Positions 1 to 12,290 are shown, numbered from the stretch's first letter. The stretch is DNA of 64,000 bases from Maratus speciosus (GCA_963932465.1 OZ010786.1:595747038-595811037), one strand, 5' to 3'. Program-made: numbers and translations. Notes: generated by a model not told the origin, from the sequence alone.

Positions 1-569
1 CATGAAATGGTCCCTTTAAATATTGTTTTTCATCGAGTCAATCAAAACAAATTATATATAAAAAAAAAATAGTGAGCCTAATATGCTGACTGCAATGACA
101 CTTCTAACAAAACTAATTAATTCATTACCATCTGAAATCAAACCCGAAAGATAAAAAAAAAAAAAATCATCTGTAGTGTGAATGTGACATACTCAGTGGT
201 TGTTGAGGTATGTCTTTGTGACATTTTCACCTGTACTTCAATAAAATATAAACATGTAAGCACATGTAAGCTTTTTTCCTTCATCCAAATTAAGTAAAAC
301 AATTATAAAATTTTGTTGTCATTACACCAGATGTTAAATTTTTCGTTACATACTATTAGATAAGTTCTTTACTTATAGACATTATTGACATAATATCATA
401 AAATTTGCTATATGTATTTTCTGTAAGTGTATAAACAATATATATATGCTTTATTAAACATAAATAAATAATTTTTAAATAATTTGTTTGAGAACAGGGA
501 TATATATATACACACATATATATGTTGAAAATCTATCTTTCAGCAATATTGTGATGAAATAAATCAAAT
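1..569. other. AT-rich stretch, nothing recognised
   Basis: Very AT-rich sequence with short A, T and TA runs. I see no open frame of note, no terminal repeat and no RNA-gene motif. Confidence 0.5.
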
Positions 570-571
570 TA

Positions 572-746
572 CCGTAATTTCCGGTGTATAGCCCGCGGAT
601 CATACAATCGTGTTTCGACCCAGAAATTTTTAAAAATAAAATGTAACTTTTTAGATCACAGTAAATATTGGTCTTCGAATACTGAATAAAATTTCTGGGT
701 CCAAACTGAATTGTTTGATCTGCGGGCTATACACCCGAAATTACGG
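572..746. mobile_element. Short TIR element (MITE), CCGTAATTTCCGG family
   Basis: A 175-bp element whose ends are an imperfect inverted repeat of about 32 bp, beginning CCGTAATTTCCGG and including GTATAGCCCGCGGATCA on the left and its complement on the right. TA dinucleotides at 570-571 and 747-748 fit a TA target duplication. It has no coding capacity. A second, more diverged copy lies at 45857-46005. TA target and long TIR suggest a Tc1/mariner/pogo-type non-autonomous element; that class is inference. Confidence 0.75.
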
Positions 747-1159
747 TACATATCATTAGAAACTGAATAAAGTTACAAAAGTGCAACTCATTAAGTTTTA
801 AATATTTTTTTAGATATAGTTATTTGAAAGATATAAATATAATGGATTATGCATTTTTTGCATATATTTAAAGCACAATGCGTCAAAATTTTCTTCAACA
901 GAGTGAAATTTGGTTTTTTTTTCAATATTAGCAGCTCAATGCTAAATTTTCAATATTAACAGCCAAATATGAGTTTAAAGATTAGGACTGTCATTTTGAA
1001 AATTTCTATTGGGCGGTGAGGAGCTAGTGATTTTTCTCTTTTTTGGAAAGGGATAATTGCTCTTCGCCCTAGAAGTTTTACTAAAAAACAATATTGTTTA
1101 TTTTTTTCCTTAAGAAACGAACATAAAAGATAATTTGAAAAATAAAATAAATGTATAAA

Positions 1160-2700
1160 TAAAAATATTTCCAGGGATGATACAGTGGATAGGTTTTACA
1201 TTTGAAAATATTGATAATTTTAAATATGATTTAAATACTACTAAAACCAACCAAAATCCCACTATTTTTATTTCAGATCCAGTTATAATGTAGTATTATG
1301 TACAATTTAAAATTAAAAAAATTAGTCATAGAAACTCCGCCTCTGACTGATAAAGATTTTTTAAGAATTTCATTATTTTTTGTAAAATATTTTTGATTTC
1401 AAAGATTATACAATTTTTTAGACACATTTAAATATTTTTTAACATTACAGAAATATTTTTTTTCATAATCTACATACTTTATTTACCTTGCTTAAATTAT
1501 TCGAAGAAGATTTCTTTATTAGTTACTGAAATATGATTTTATATATAAAATGAGGCCTTTGAAAATTGAACAATCATTAATGGCAACTCGTGGCATTTTT
1601 CCAAAATTTTGATAATTTTTTCTCATATGTTCACTATTTTTATTTTATAACCATTTAAAAGATATTTTTACGTACAATTAAAAAAAAAGCAATAACACCC
1701 TGCCTTCGGTTAATAATAAATTTTTGATTAACACATTATTTTTGACAAAATTCTTGATTTTAAAAATTCATAAGATAAAAGACACTCTTAGTGTTTAAAT
1801 ATGATAAAAAACAAGAAATAATAATCAGCCTACATTATTTGTCGCATATACATTATTTGAAACCTATTTAGTGATTTTATATTGAAATGACTTTTTTTTT
1901 TTTTATGTAGTCTTTGAATATCGAACTGTCATTAAAAAAATTTAAAACAATTTTTCAAAATTTTGATATTTTTTATCTTAAAAAATATTTTACTTAGGAT
2001 CAAGAAAATTAAAGGTGATTACGTCTTAAAATAAGCTATAAACAAACCCAATTTCATTGAAATTTGTGACCGTGATTAAATGGCTTATGGGAACTGACAT
2101 GGAATGACTCTGCTTGATTTGATATGAAATGCACCTCAAAATATTTTTAAATAGGAAATACTACCAAAAACACCCAAAATCCCACTATTTTTATTTCAGA
2201 ATCAGGTAAAGGACACCTTTAAGTATATCTCCCATAAAAAATAAATTTAATAAAAATACCGCCTTTTGTTGATAATGCTTTTTTTGTTAATGCATTTTTT
2301 TTCATAAAAAATTCACGACTTCAAAGTTTAAATATTTTTTTAGACAAACTTAAAATGTTATAAGCGTAACAATATATTTTTTTCATAAGCTGCGTACCCT
2401 AAATATTGTGCATAAATTATTTGAAGATGATTTGTAGAGTAGATATTGAAATATGATTATATATATGACATGAAACCGACATTTGAAAACCGAGCTATCA
2501 AGAATGCCAACTGACGGCAGTTTTTCAAAATTTTGACAATTTTTTTCTCAGAAACTATTTCACCAAGGAGCAAAAAAAAATTACTGGTGATCATATCTTA
2601 ATAGTAAGAACAAACACACACAGTTTCATTAAAATCTGTGATGGTGGGTTACATATTGATATTTTACTGACTGATTTGACGTGGAATGCCCCGTATAACA
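1160..2700. repeat. Diverged tandem repeat block
   Basis: Related sequence recurs within the block. The segment CCCACTATTTTTATTTCAG occurs near 1258 and again near 2181, about 920 bp apart. The segment beginning GAAATATGATT near 1527 recurs near 2447, followed in both by a similar ATTGAACAATCATTAATG or ACCGAGCTATCAAGAATG stretch. A third, weaker version lies between them near 1880. It is non-coding. I read it as an old, decayed tandem array of units several hundred bp long. Confidence 0.55.
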
Positions 2701-2737
2701 AAATCTGCCTATGACTGCTATTTTTCTGTCATCCCTC

Positions 2738-2800
2738 AGGCCTAGTATTTAGGGGCTAGTATTTAGGTGCCTAGTATTTAGGGCCTAGTATTGAAGCGGC
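2738..2800. repeat. Short minisatellite, CCTAGTATTTAGG units
   Basis: Four consecutive units of about 15 bp contain the core CTAGTATTTAGG or a close variant (the last is CTAGTATTGAAG). Confidence 0.8.
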
Positions 2801-3078
2801 TGTGGATTAGTAATAAATTATGCAACTCAATATATAAAACCTTAGGTAATGGTATACTTTTTAAACCACAACATTAAAAAAAAAACTTACCTTGTGCCAG
2901 AAATTTTGTTTAAGTAAATATATCTTACTTTTATTTGGCATTCATATGAAACTTACTTATATTCATTATTTAAATAGATATCTTGTAAAACGTATATTTT
3001 TTTACGAATAAACACGCGGAGGTATCATTTCTATGTAATAATATTCCACATTAAACGATGGATACGAAATAATATTAA

Positions 3079-3289
3079 TCCTTTCAGGGGCAAGGTACTT
3101 GTGTTCGTAAAATGATGAAATAATTTAGTGACACCAGTATTTATAATAAAATTTCTTTGTCAACAAGTAAAAGTTTATTTGTGCGTACTTAATAAAGGTG
3201 AAATTATCATTATAAAATTCCGGTGCCAATGTGGCAATTAGGGATTAAAATTATGGGATGCCGTGACTGCATCACCGACCTTCAAGGGG
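3079..3289. mobile_element. TTAA-flanked MITE, subfamily A
   Basis: A 211-bp element bounded by TTAA at 3075-3078 and 3290-3293. Ends are TCCTTTCAGGGGC on the left and TTCAAGGGG on the right. Counting in from the right TTAA, about 20 nt inside, a hairpin GATGC/GCATC spans 3257-3273. TTAA target and C-run/G-run tips match piggyBac-type insertion. The element at 9485-9589 is an internally deleted relative in the opposite orientation. Confidence 0.8.
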
Positions 3290-3430
3290 TTAAATTATTT
3301 CAAAACTATCAGACTGATTTATAAAGAACTCACACAAGTTGAAATAAATCTTTTAATATGGGCTTTCATTTATCGCAGGCAGGATGCTAATGCTTAAAAG
3401 TGGTCTGACAGAATTTTGTTTGCCGGACTT

Positions 3431-3600
3431 TTCGAGGGTAGCTTAATTGGTAGAGGGTTGACACGTAAACCTAAACATTCTTGGTTCAACTCCCGGTCTG
3501 GACACATTTCCAATTACTTGGGAGGGGGAATGTCAACATCTATGATTTAGTTAAAATAAATCAATATTTATTTGGCATGCCTATAGGTTTAACAAAATAC
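3431..3600 (+). mobile_element. tRNA-derived SINE-like sequence
   Basis: TAGCTTAATTGG followed by TAGAGG (3439-3456) matches a tRNA A box. GGTTCAACTCC (3483-3493) matches a B box at normal tRNA spacing. The surrounding segment could fold as a degenerate tRNA, but it lacks a clear acceptor stem and continues into unrelated sequence. That makes a polymerase III-driven SINE head more likely than a functional tRNA gene. The 3' boundary is approximate. Confidence 0.55.
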
Positions 3601-4014
3601 AGGCCACGCTACCGCATTTATGCGTTATTTATATTGTTAAGAAATTATTGTTAAGTTATTGTCATAAAATATTGTTAAGAAATTTTAAGTTTTCTCCAGA
3701 AAGTTTGAACACTTATTTTTGTACATTATAATAATAGTTATACCCTAAATAAATAAAGGAATGTTGGTATTAAAACTTCTCGTGTGTGAACTTGAAATTT
3801 TATAATGAAAGAAACCGCCAGATTTGCGACATTGTTTGTGGTGTTTATAATGTTAAGAAATTAGGTTGTTGTTGGAAATGTCCTTCCTGACCTTCGAAAC
3901 ACAGTTAAGACGTCGTTGGATTTTCTGAAGGCGACTACCAAAACACCTGGTACCTGGAGTTCTTTCGTAACTCTGCTAATAAAGGTGTTTTATATAGTGC
4001 GTCCGGTTTTTTAA

Positions 4015-4223
4015 CCCCTTATTTCTCGCTTCAGTGATATTCACGGGCTGTGTCTTTTGTTCAGATTGTTTGATTCCCACAACTTTCATAAAATAGTGTA
4101 ATTGGCTTTATTATTGTGTTATTTTACCTGACATTATATAAGGTGAATATATCTTTTTTTAAAAAGTGGTACCAATGAGCAATTTAAAATTTTAAACTGG
4201 ACTTTAATACGACCGTTAAGGCC
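4015..4223. mobile_element. TTAA-flanked MITE, subfamily B
   Basis: A 209-bp element between TTAA at 4011-4014 and 4224-4227. The left tip is CCCCTTATTTCTCGC and the right tip is CGTTAAGGCC. A small hairpin GTGA-TAT-TCAC lies at 4034-4044, 23 nt from the left TTAA. It is the same subfamily as 50712-50920, sharing GGGCTGTGTCTTTT and GATTGTTTGATTCCCAC internally. Confidence 0.8.
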
Positions 4224-4281
4224 TTAACCCCTCGCTGCGTAATTCTTTTATCAAAATAGCTTCAAAAATTGCGTATTTAAC
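4224..4281. mobile_element. Truncated TTAA MITE end
   Basis: Directly after subfamily B, a second TTAACCCCTCGCTGCG begins and runs into GTAATTCT, resembling the start of the 8252-8462 element. It stops at about 4281 where the tandem-duplication unit begins. The right end is missing. Confidence 0.5.
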
Positions 4282-4572
4282 TTCTTCCGCATTCTAGGCC
4301 TAACGGTTATTCGAAAACACTAAGCGCTATATATAACAGGAGTAGTTAATCGGTTTGCAAGGCAAATGAAGCATGTAACGAAAGTTTAAAAAAATACTTC
4401 GCGTTGTCAATCCGAGATATTAGTATTCTCTATTAATATTATCCTAATTTACGCTTTTGTAATTAAGCTATACTTATCAAAAATTAAACAATTCTCTAAT
4501 CATGTAAGGGAATGCGATAAACAGAATTTTTTTCAATGAATGCGAACTAAAATTATCGTTACTATATCTTTC

Positions 4573-4746
4573 CAGGGTTCGTACGGGTACCGTTATTTTC
4601 CAGGTGAAATATCAGAATTTTTTTATAAAAATATAAATCTAGTTCAAACACGCGAAATTTTGCCCTATTTAAAGAGAGATTTTATATAAGAAAATATTGG
4701 TACCAAAAATTTCATTGTCTGGAAATTTCAGGATTCATATGAACCC
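4573..4746. mobile_element. GGTTCGTACGG MITE, copy 1
   Basis: A 174-bp element starting CAGGGTTCGTACGGGTACCG and ending with the decayed complement (ATTCATATGAACCCCG), so it is a short TIR element. Internal sequence carries FTCCAG-like inverted blocks (TTTCCAGG near the left, TCTGGAAATTTC near the right). It is duplicated at 6272-6446, and a diverged relative lies at 33552-33726. Confidence 0.7.
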
Positions 4747-4837
4747 CGCCTTCCGCTCTGACCGAGTGAAATCATGTCGGGAAATAGAAACAGGTTTTCT
4801 GCTATATCTGGAGCTCAGTGTTCGAAAAGGAGGTTTA

Positions 4838-5979
4838 CAGTCATTCGGGGTAACTTTGAACCATGGGGTGTAACTTTGCATACCTCCTAATTTTCAATAT
4901 TTTTGACTCCAAAAGACTAAATAAACTCCAGAACTGTGCTCTGTTGGCAATGTTCTAAACTGGGATTTCTACTCTTTATTTTAGAAAATAAATTAGCAAC
5001 ATTATGCGCAATTAATTGCATCATCTAACTATTTTTGTGAAGTACTGTTTTCATGTTAATTTTGAATACTGTTTTGAAGTTGTTGTAATCCAATTAAATT
5101 TTCATAGTAAGTAACAATATACTCATTTATGAAACATATTATTATCTAAATGTTGTAAATGTGTTTATATTTTGTGATTATTTATTTATTAATAGTTAAT
5201 AAAATGTAAAATAAGAAGGCACTAGCATTTTACCGCATTTCCAGGGTAACTTTGAGCCGGTTCAAAGTTACACTGATGTTTATAATTTTCTGATTATAGG
5301 TGCTACTGTAAAAAAATTTCCCATATTTGCACGTATATTTTATATAAATGCCGAAAGTGTGCATTAGATAAAATATGTAAATATTTTCACAAATATGTGT
5401 AAAATACATAAAATTCATTTAGAGGCGTAATTAGGGGAGGAGCTACTCAAATTTGAGATTTCATACGTTCGACGTTTTTTATTCTTGTTTGAATAATACT
5501 AGTACTAGTATGTATTACTGTAACTATGGATATATTATTGAGTTAAAAAAATTGTTTTTCACTGCATTTTTATGTTTTATATGGACAATAAACGGGTTTG
5601 TTTTTTTTTTATTTCTAAATATCCATGGTTCTCTTCTTCCACTTTTCTTATGCATAATATTTGTTGTAATATCATAAATTATACAAATCTTGTGATGTTA
5701 GGAAATGTAAATTCGTAGTCTTTACATATCTGAAAACATTTTTGGGGGTTTAAAGTTGTCTTAACTATAATACTTTTTTTATAATGAATTATTTTAGATA
5801 ATATTTATCATATGGTGCAAAGTTACCTTAACCGATTGAGGGGCACCGGTATATATTATGTACCACCTACGATTAATGAAGTTTTACACCAGAAAAATTT
5901 TATTAAATTTTACTTTTCTAACTTTGGTGAAAAAAGCCGCAAAATTGCTTTTACTTATTTTGCATTTGCTTTTACTTAC
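4838..5979 (+). mobile_element. Left part of a CAGTCATTC TIR element (truncated by duplication)
   Basis: Starts after a TA with CAGTCATTCGGGGTAACTTT and continues with several AACTTTGA/TCAAAGTT motifs. It ends at the duplication junction without a right terminus. The complete version is at 6536-7942. Confidence 0.65.
5832..5962 (+). mobile_element. TTAA MITE truncated at duplication junction
   Basis: Starts at TTAA 5828-5831 and is nearly identical to the left two thirds of the element at 7538-7739. It then breaks into the filler and the start of the second duplication unit. Confidence 0.75.
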
Positions 5980-6271
5980 TTTCTTCCGCATTCTAGGCCT
6001 AACGGTTATTCGAAAACACTAAGCGCTATATATAACAGGAGTAGTTAATCGGTTTGCAAGGCAAATGAAGCATGTAACGAAAGTTTAAAAAAATACTTCG
6101 CGTTGTCAATCCGAGATATTAGTATTCTCTATTAATATTATCCTAATTTACGCTTTTGTAATTAAGCTATATTTATCAAAAATTAAACAATTCTCTAATC
6201 ATGTAAGGGAATGCGATAAACAGAATTTTTTTCAATGAATGCGAACTAAAATTATCGTTACTATATCTTTC

Positions 6272-6446
6272 CAGGGTTCGTACGGGTACCGTTATTTTCC
6301 AGGTGAAATATCAGAATTTTTTTATAAAAATATAAATCTAGTTCAAACACGCGAAATTTTGCCCTATTTAAAGAGAGATTTTATATAAGAAAATATTGGT
6401 ACCAAAAATTTCATTGTCTGGAAATTTCAGGATTCGTATCAACCCC
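6272..6446. mobile_element. GGTTCGTACGG MITE, copy 2
   Basis: Second copy, carried in duplication unit 2, almost identical to 4573-4746. It differs from copy 1 mainly near its right end. Confidence 0.7.
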
Positions 6447-6535
6447 GCCTTCTGCTCTGACCGAGTGAAATCGTATCGGGAAATAGAAACAGGTTTTCTG
6501 CTATATCTGGAGCTCAGTGTTCGAAAAGGAGGTTT

Positions 6536-7942
6536 ACAGTCATTCGGGGTAACTTTGAACCATGGGGTGTAACTTTGCATACCTCCTAATTTTCAATATT
6601 TTTGACTCCAAAAGACTAAATAAACTCCTGAACTGTGCTCTGTTGGCAATGTTCTAAACTGGGATTTCTACTCTTTATTTTAGAAAATAAATTAGCAACA
6701 TTATGCGCAATTAATTGCATCATCTAACTATTTTTGTGAAATACTGTTTTCATGTTAATTTTGAATACTGTTTTGAAGTTGTTGTAATCCAATTAAATTT
6801 TCATAGTAAGTAACAATATACTCATTTATCAAACATATTATTATCTAAATGTTGTAAATGTGTTTGTATTTTGTGATTATTTATTTATTAATAGTTAATA
6901 AAATGTAAAATAAGAAGGCACTAGCATTTTACCGCATTTCCAGGGTAACTTTGAGCCGGTTCAAAGTTACACTGATGTTTATAATTTTCTGATTATAGGT
7001 GCTACTGTAAAAAATTTCCCATATTTGCACGTATATTTTATATAAATGCCGAAAGTGTGCATTAGATAAAATATGTAAATATTTTCACAAATATGTGTAA
7101 AATACATAAAATTCATTTAGAGTCGTAATTAGGGGAGGAGCTACTCAAATTTGAGATTTCATACGTTCGACGTTTTTTATTCTTGTTTGAATAATACTAG
7201 TACTAGTATGTATTACTGTAACTATGGATATATTATTGAGTTAAAACATTGAAAATTGTTTTTTACTGAATTTTTATGTTTTATATGGACAATAAACAGG
7301 TTTTTTTTTTTTTATTATTTCTAAATATCCATGGTTCTCTTCTTCCACTTTTCTTATGCATAATATTTGTTGTAATATCATAAATTATACAAATCTTGTG
7401 ATGTTAGGAAATGTAAATTCGTAGTCTTTACATATCTGAAAACATTTTTGGGGGTTTAAAGTTGTCTTAACTATAATACTTTTTTTATAATGAATTATTT
7501 TAGATAATATTTATCATATGGTGCAAAGTTACCTTAACCGATTGAGGGGCACCGGTATATATTATGTACCACCTACGATTAATGAAGTTTTACACCAGAA
7601 AAATTTTATTAAATTTTACTTTTCTAAGTTTGGTGATAAAAGCCGCAAAATTGTTTTTACTTATTTTGAAATAGAAATTTTCAAAGATTCCGGTGGGAAT
7701 TCAGCGTTTCACAAACGTAAGTGCTTGCCCCTCAAGGGGTTAAATGGTTGGGTAACTTTGAACCAGGTTAAAAATCCATTTTTTATTGCTTTTATCATTA
7801 TTATTCCTTAATTTTTTATAGTCATACAATAATTTAGGATAATTTCTTCTCTTTTCTGCCCCTATTGCAACAATATTCTTAAAATAAGAGTATGGCATGT
7901 GATAATAGAGAAAAGGCGGATCAAAGTTACCCTGAATGACTG
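6536..7942 (+). mobile_element. CAGTCATTC TIR element, non-autonomous
   Basis: The left terminus CAGTCATTCGGGGTAACTTT at 6536 is matched by GATCAAAGTTACCCTGAATG then ACTG, ending at 7942, with TA outside (7943-7944). The element is about 1.4 kb including the inserted TTAA MITE. Repeated AACTTTGA/TCAAAGTT motifs occur internally, including a palindrome near 6943-6973. CAGT ends and a TA target fit the Tc1/mariner/pogo group. No transposase reading frame is left. Confidence 0.7.
7538..7739 (+). mobile_element. TTAA-flanked MITE, subfamily K (complete)
   Basis: A 202-bp element between TTAA at 7534-7537 and 7740-7743. The left end CCGATTGAGGGGC and right end GCCCCTCAAGGGG are an inverted pair. 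The right tip is itself a short palindrome (CCCCTCAAGGGG). A hairpin GGTA...TACC spans 7554-7570, about 20 nt from the left TTAA. Relatives are at 5832-5962 (truncated), 38184-38386 (inverted) and 46517-46719. Confidence 0.85.
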
Positions 7943-8251
7943 TACCTAAAATGACGTCTGCGAGGTTTGTTTCCAATTTTCTTTCTGAAGTAAATTGGTT
8001 CATATGACTTTGTTAAGTCATATGATCTAATTTACATTTATGGAACAATACATATACACCTTTTTCAGAATCTAAAAGTTCAATGTTATCATACTTAAGT
8101 TAATAAATATAAAGTGCTATTTTCAATTTCATAATTTATTAGTTAGTCGGTTGAAATAGGTTTTATAAATATGTTAAAATGTCTTACTTGTTAAATAATT
8201 GAGTATTAAAGAGATATTACGAAATTATTTGCTCGTCAAAGATGAGTTTAA

Positions 8252-8462
8252 CCCTATCGGCGCGGAGTAATTCTGTTTAAAAAACTGATGAAATATTGGA
8301 CAGACACCGCAATTTATAAATGAATATATTAGAAAATACGAACTCGCTTATTTTCATGTTTATTGTAATAGAAAAATTTTAGTTAAATATTCTTGGTGCC
8401 GATTGTCAGTTTTGGAATTAAAATTGGGTGTCCTTTTTTAAGGACACCGCGCCGGAAAGGGT
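8252..8462. mobile_element. TTAA-flanked MITE, subfamily D
   Basis: A 211-bp element between TTAA 8248-8251 and 8463-8466, with ends CCCTATCGGCGCGG and CCGCGCCGGAAAGGG. A strong hairpin GGTGTCCTT/AAGGACACC at 8427-8448 lies about 18 nt from the right TTAA. It is related to 21303-21510. Confidence 0.8.
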
Positions 8463-8466
8463 TTAA

Positions 8467-9480
8467 AAAATTTACTTTCACCTTGTACAAATTAAACAAG
8501 TCGAATTCCTTATTCTCTAAGACTTTTATAAGTTCAAAATTTAGTAATTATTCATAAATATAAAATATATTTTAATGTAAATGTTTAAAAAAAATGAATT
8601 TCATTATCTTACTGTTTGTTCACCATGCGTTAAATAATAATAAATATTAATCTACGTACGATATATTAATCTTTTGCAGAGAAAAATAAATAGCAACAAT
8701 ATACTGAATTTATTTGTTATGCTTCGGGAATTTAAATTTTAACTGAAACATATAAATCAAAACGACACTTGCATTATCTAAATATTCATGGGACCGCATT
8801 TTCAATTTTATATTTATTTCATATTAAATACATCTTAAAGATGGAAATATTTTATTTTAATAAAAATAACCGCAAGTTAATGCACATTTCAAATTATCGG
8901 AGATATCCGCATTTTATTAAAAAGTTTCTGCAAAAAAAAAAAATTAATTTAAGGAAGTTGAACACTCAAATGAATTTGAAATGTATATTTTCAATAAAAA
9001 AGTATCTAACTCGCATTAAATAATCATAACTTTTAATATAAATGTGTACCATTATTTCCTTAAAAGTAAAAACGCCATTTTCATCGTTGCAATGTATGAT
9101 TTAAAATGATTTATTATTTTTTAAAATATGATTATTATGCCTGAAGTATTTTATTTGAATAGAAGAATAAAAATCAGAGCTTCATATTCATTATTTAAAT
9201 TATTTCGTATTTATTACATTTTAATGCGAATATCTATACAACACTTTAAAACTACCTTTAATAACAATATTCTAAATTTCATGAAAAATTTGAATTATTC
9301 AATACGAGACAATTTCATTTAAGAGTTTTAAAACAAGGCTTTTCTTGAAATTTTGTATTATTTAAAATAAATTATTAAGTGTATTATAAAAGAATTATGA
9401 GGAAACTTAGTTAAATAGATAAAAATCAAGTGAAATATTAAATTCTGTATTTTAATATGTTAAATTTTAAACAGATGTCT
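8467..9480. other. AT-rich stretch, nothing recognised
   Basis: Mostly A/T with scattered short open frames of low-complexity composition (F, Y, I, N, K). I see no terminal repeats or RNA signals and treat it as non-coding. Confidence 0.5.
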
Positions 9481-9484
9481 TTAA

Positions 9485-9589
9485 CCCCTTGAATTGCGGT
9501 GATGCCGCTATGGCATCACATAATTTTAATCCCTAATTGCCACATTGGCAACAGAATTTTTTTATGATAGTTCCTTGCCCCTGAAAGGG
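9485..9589. mobile_element. TTAA-flanked MITE, short deletion form of subfamily A
   Basis: Only 105 bp between TTAA 9481-9484 and 9590-9593, with tips CCCCTTGAATTGC and CCCTGAAAGGG. The hairpin TGATGCC/GGCATCA at 9500-9518 lies 19 nt from the left TTAA. It shares TTAATCCCTAATTGCCACATT, split here into ATTTTAATCCC and AATTGCCACATTGG, with 3079-3289 in reverse orientation. Confidence 0.8.
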
Positions 9590-9790
9590 TTAAATATATA
9601 ATATTTTTTATTTCACAAAATTTGCTGTATTTTTGCTGTATATCATTTACTGTGTAATAAATATCCAGATTTTTACTTTTACATAAAATATAATACACAT
9701 ACAGTTTTTCCAGCAAAGAACTCCCTGATTTTAAAATCAAATACCTCGGACACAAAGATCGATAAAAAGAATGAAACATGTGGCGTATTT

Positions 9791-11386
9791 CCCAGCAAAG
9801 AGGTAATCGCTGGCCAGCAGCAAAATAGGCGCTGGCTAACAGAAGTGGTGGTCTACCACTGCATGATCACTGCTAGACAGCTTCAGTCAACTTTGCTGTT
9901 GGAAATCATCAGATAAAATTCTGGTGGTCATCCATTTTATCTCATGTGCTGGCCCACCACTACATGGAATTGCACGAACTTTTGCAGTATTACTGCTGGG
10001 AATCCTTACGCTAGGTGGCGCTGCGAGTATCGAAGACATTGAGTATTTGAACACAAATCTGAAATGAATATCTTAACACAATCTAAGCTGTGAAGTTATT
10101 TATTTATTTTTTTTTAACTGTAAAAAATATAGCACTACTGCCAACAACAAAACAAATAAGTAAGTGAAGAAATAAATAAATTCTTTATTTCAACGCTCTT
10201 TTGTTTTCTCCTTAAATCTGGTTTTACTAGATTACAAAGGATATCGGTTTTCATAATTTACGCAGTTCAGAATCAATAATAATAAAAAAACGTATCAAAT
10301 ACATAGGATTTCTATACAATAGAATAATTTCTATACCAGTTTAATGATTGGGAACGTAAATCTAAAAAAAAACAAACTTGAAATAGTGTAATGAGAGCTT
10401 GAAAACTACGAGCAATCGTACGGTACGCTGAAAGCACTTGTTCGTGTCCGATCACGAAAACCAAGCAGCATCGAGCGCGGTGGGTACTTGGGAGGGTGAG
10501 CACATGCAGTTCAAATATTTCTATTATAGACAGTTCTACAGATGTTTCTATAGCTCTGGGTTAAACTAGCTTATAGAAAAAAAAAGAGCCATAATTATAC
10601 AGGGTGTCCGGTCTCAACGGTGTCCAATGGCTAATTCCTAAACCATTAGTCATAGACATATAGTTCCAGTTACAAAAATGTTTTAAATGAGGTAAAGAAT
10701 TATTTTTAAAGCGATTTAGGTCAAGAAAAACATTTATTTAAAAATTACGAAATTTAAATTTTTATACGGTCCCCCGGTCCTATAAGTGATATTTAGTAAA
10801 CTTTTCCAATTTCTCTAACAAGTACGGCAAAAAAAGTCCCATTCATCTAGCACTAAAATTGGCCGAGTTATGACATTTTCAGTTTTATGACTTAAACCAC
10901 TTTTCTATAACTGAAAACAGATGAGTTGGACCAAGCTTTCAGGGGTCGTACACGAAGTGCTTAAAGTATTATAAAGGGCGTCCACTCCAAACGATGTTCA
11001 ATGGCTAATTCCTAAGCCGTTAGTCAAAGACGTATAGTTCCAATTACAAAAAGGTTTTAAATAATGTAAAGAAGTATTTTTAAAGCAATTTAACTGAAGG
11101 TGCTGCCCCCGTATAAATATTACGGTAGTGTTAATTTTTAGTAATTAACTTTCAGATTGGTTAAAATAATTGAAGAAGTGAGTTTCAAAACTCACCTTAT
11201 CGAGAAAATCAAATTTTGGGAAATCGCGTAAAACCTTTAAATGAGTCCATTGGTATTCATTGAAAATTTGGAGATTGTAGTGCTTGATTGGTACATTTAT
11301 ACCAACAGCATAGATTGATAGAGAAACACGATTTTTTAAATTTCGGATAAGGCGAGTTTCGAAACTGACGTCTTCAACTGTATTTT

Positions 11387-11418
<32 letters not shown>

Positions 11419-11964
11419 GGCAAGGAAATGAGTGTGCTTCTTTTGATGATTTTATTTTAAAAAGTTGTATTATTTTTATAAGCTGTTAACTTCTACGTTC
11501 GTATGTATGTCTTCCTATTTCAAAATTTGTATTCCAATTTTAACTCACTTCCAAATATCCGATCAAGATTAAATTTTGCATAATTATGTAAATCCAATGA
11601 CGATGTAATATTAATATGATTTTAGGTATGTACCATTTATATTTATTTTACAGGACCACTCCAAAAATTTCGTATACATTATTACCAACAAACAGAAATT
11701 TTAAAATTAAAATCAGTAACATTTATGTAAGGCACTAAGATTCACAATGCAATTTTTCCAAGTGAAAGTGCGTTGCGTTTATATTTTTTATACAGTGCCG
11801 CACAAAAGATGTCAGATACATTGCGATGTATGAGCAGGGATTGCTTATTATACATTTTGATGATATTATGCTTTTTTCAAATTCAACTTTTTAGTTCGAT
11901 ATAAAAACTTGTTTGAAAAAAATACTTTAGAGACCAAAATCAAAATGCAATTTATACTTGATAA

Positions 11965-11995
<31 letters not shown>

Positions 11996-12290
11996 ATGGA
12001 GTGAAAATTTTTCCTATTGGACAAGGAAAATGAGGTAAACAACTTTATTTGTACAATAGATGTGCCAAAACACTTGTGGCCTCAAATCATGCAGATAAAA
12101 ATACTTTCTAAGGTTTAAAATGCATATTTTTTCCCAACCATGTTTTACCAATTTGGAATCTGATTGGCCAGAGGTTTCGGAGTCAAAGTGACTCATCTTG
12201 GAGGTATTCGTGCTTGGCAAGTGCAGAGGCAAGTGTTTGATGGCAAAAGTGATTTATATGCTTTTGAAACTTGCTTAGCGAGAAGTACGG

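Larger units (their letters stand above)
4281..7678 (+). repeat. 1.7-kb direct tandem duplication (two units)
   Basis: The sequence from about 4281 to 5980 is repeated from about 5980 to 7678, in the same orientation and 1699-1706 bp apart. The copies are nearly identical, with a few substitutions and small indels (for example GGATTCATATG versus GGATTCGTATC). Each unit carries a GGTTCGTACGG MITE, the left terminus of a CAGTCATTC element, and the start of a TTAA MITE. That MITE is cut off at the junction in unit 1 and complete in unit 2. The junction near 5962-5982 holds a short duplicated filler. Confidence 0.9.

Noticed and set aside
3435..3510. Functional tRNA gene
   Set aside because: A and B boxes are present but the acceptor stem does not close cleanly and the sequence continues as a SINE-like body.
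7740..8003. 87-codon minus-strand frame ending in the CAGTCATTC element
   Set aside because: It spans the terminal repeat of the element and a TTAA MITE border. No transposase motif is visible.
5230..9779. Numerous open frames of 60-97 codons in 5230-9779
   Set aside because: They overlap duplicated MITE and TIR sequences or AT-rich DNA, have random F/Y/I/K/N-rich composition and match no family. The repeated frame at 5812 and 7518 is simply the same TTAA MITE.
11793..11830. CAGTGCCGCACAAAAGATGTC after TA, looks like a mariner end
   Set aside because: No complementary right terminus could be found in the window.
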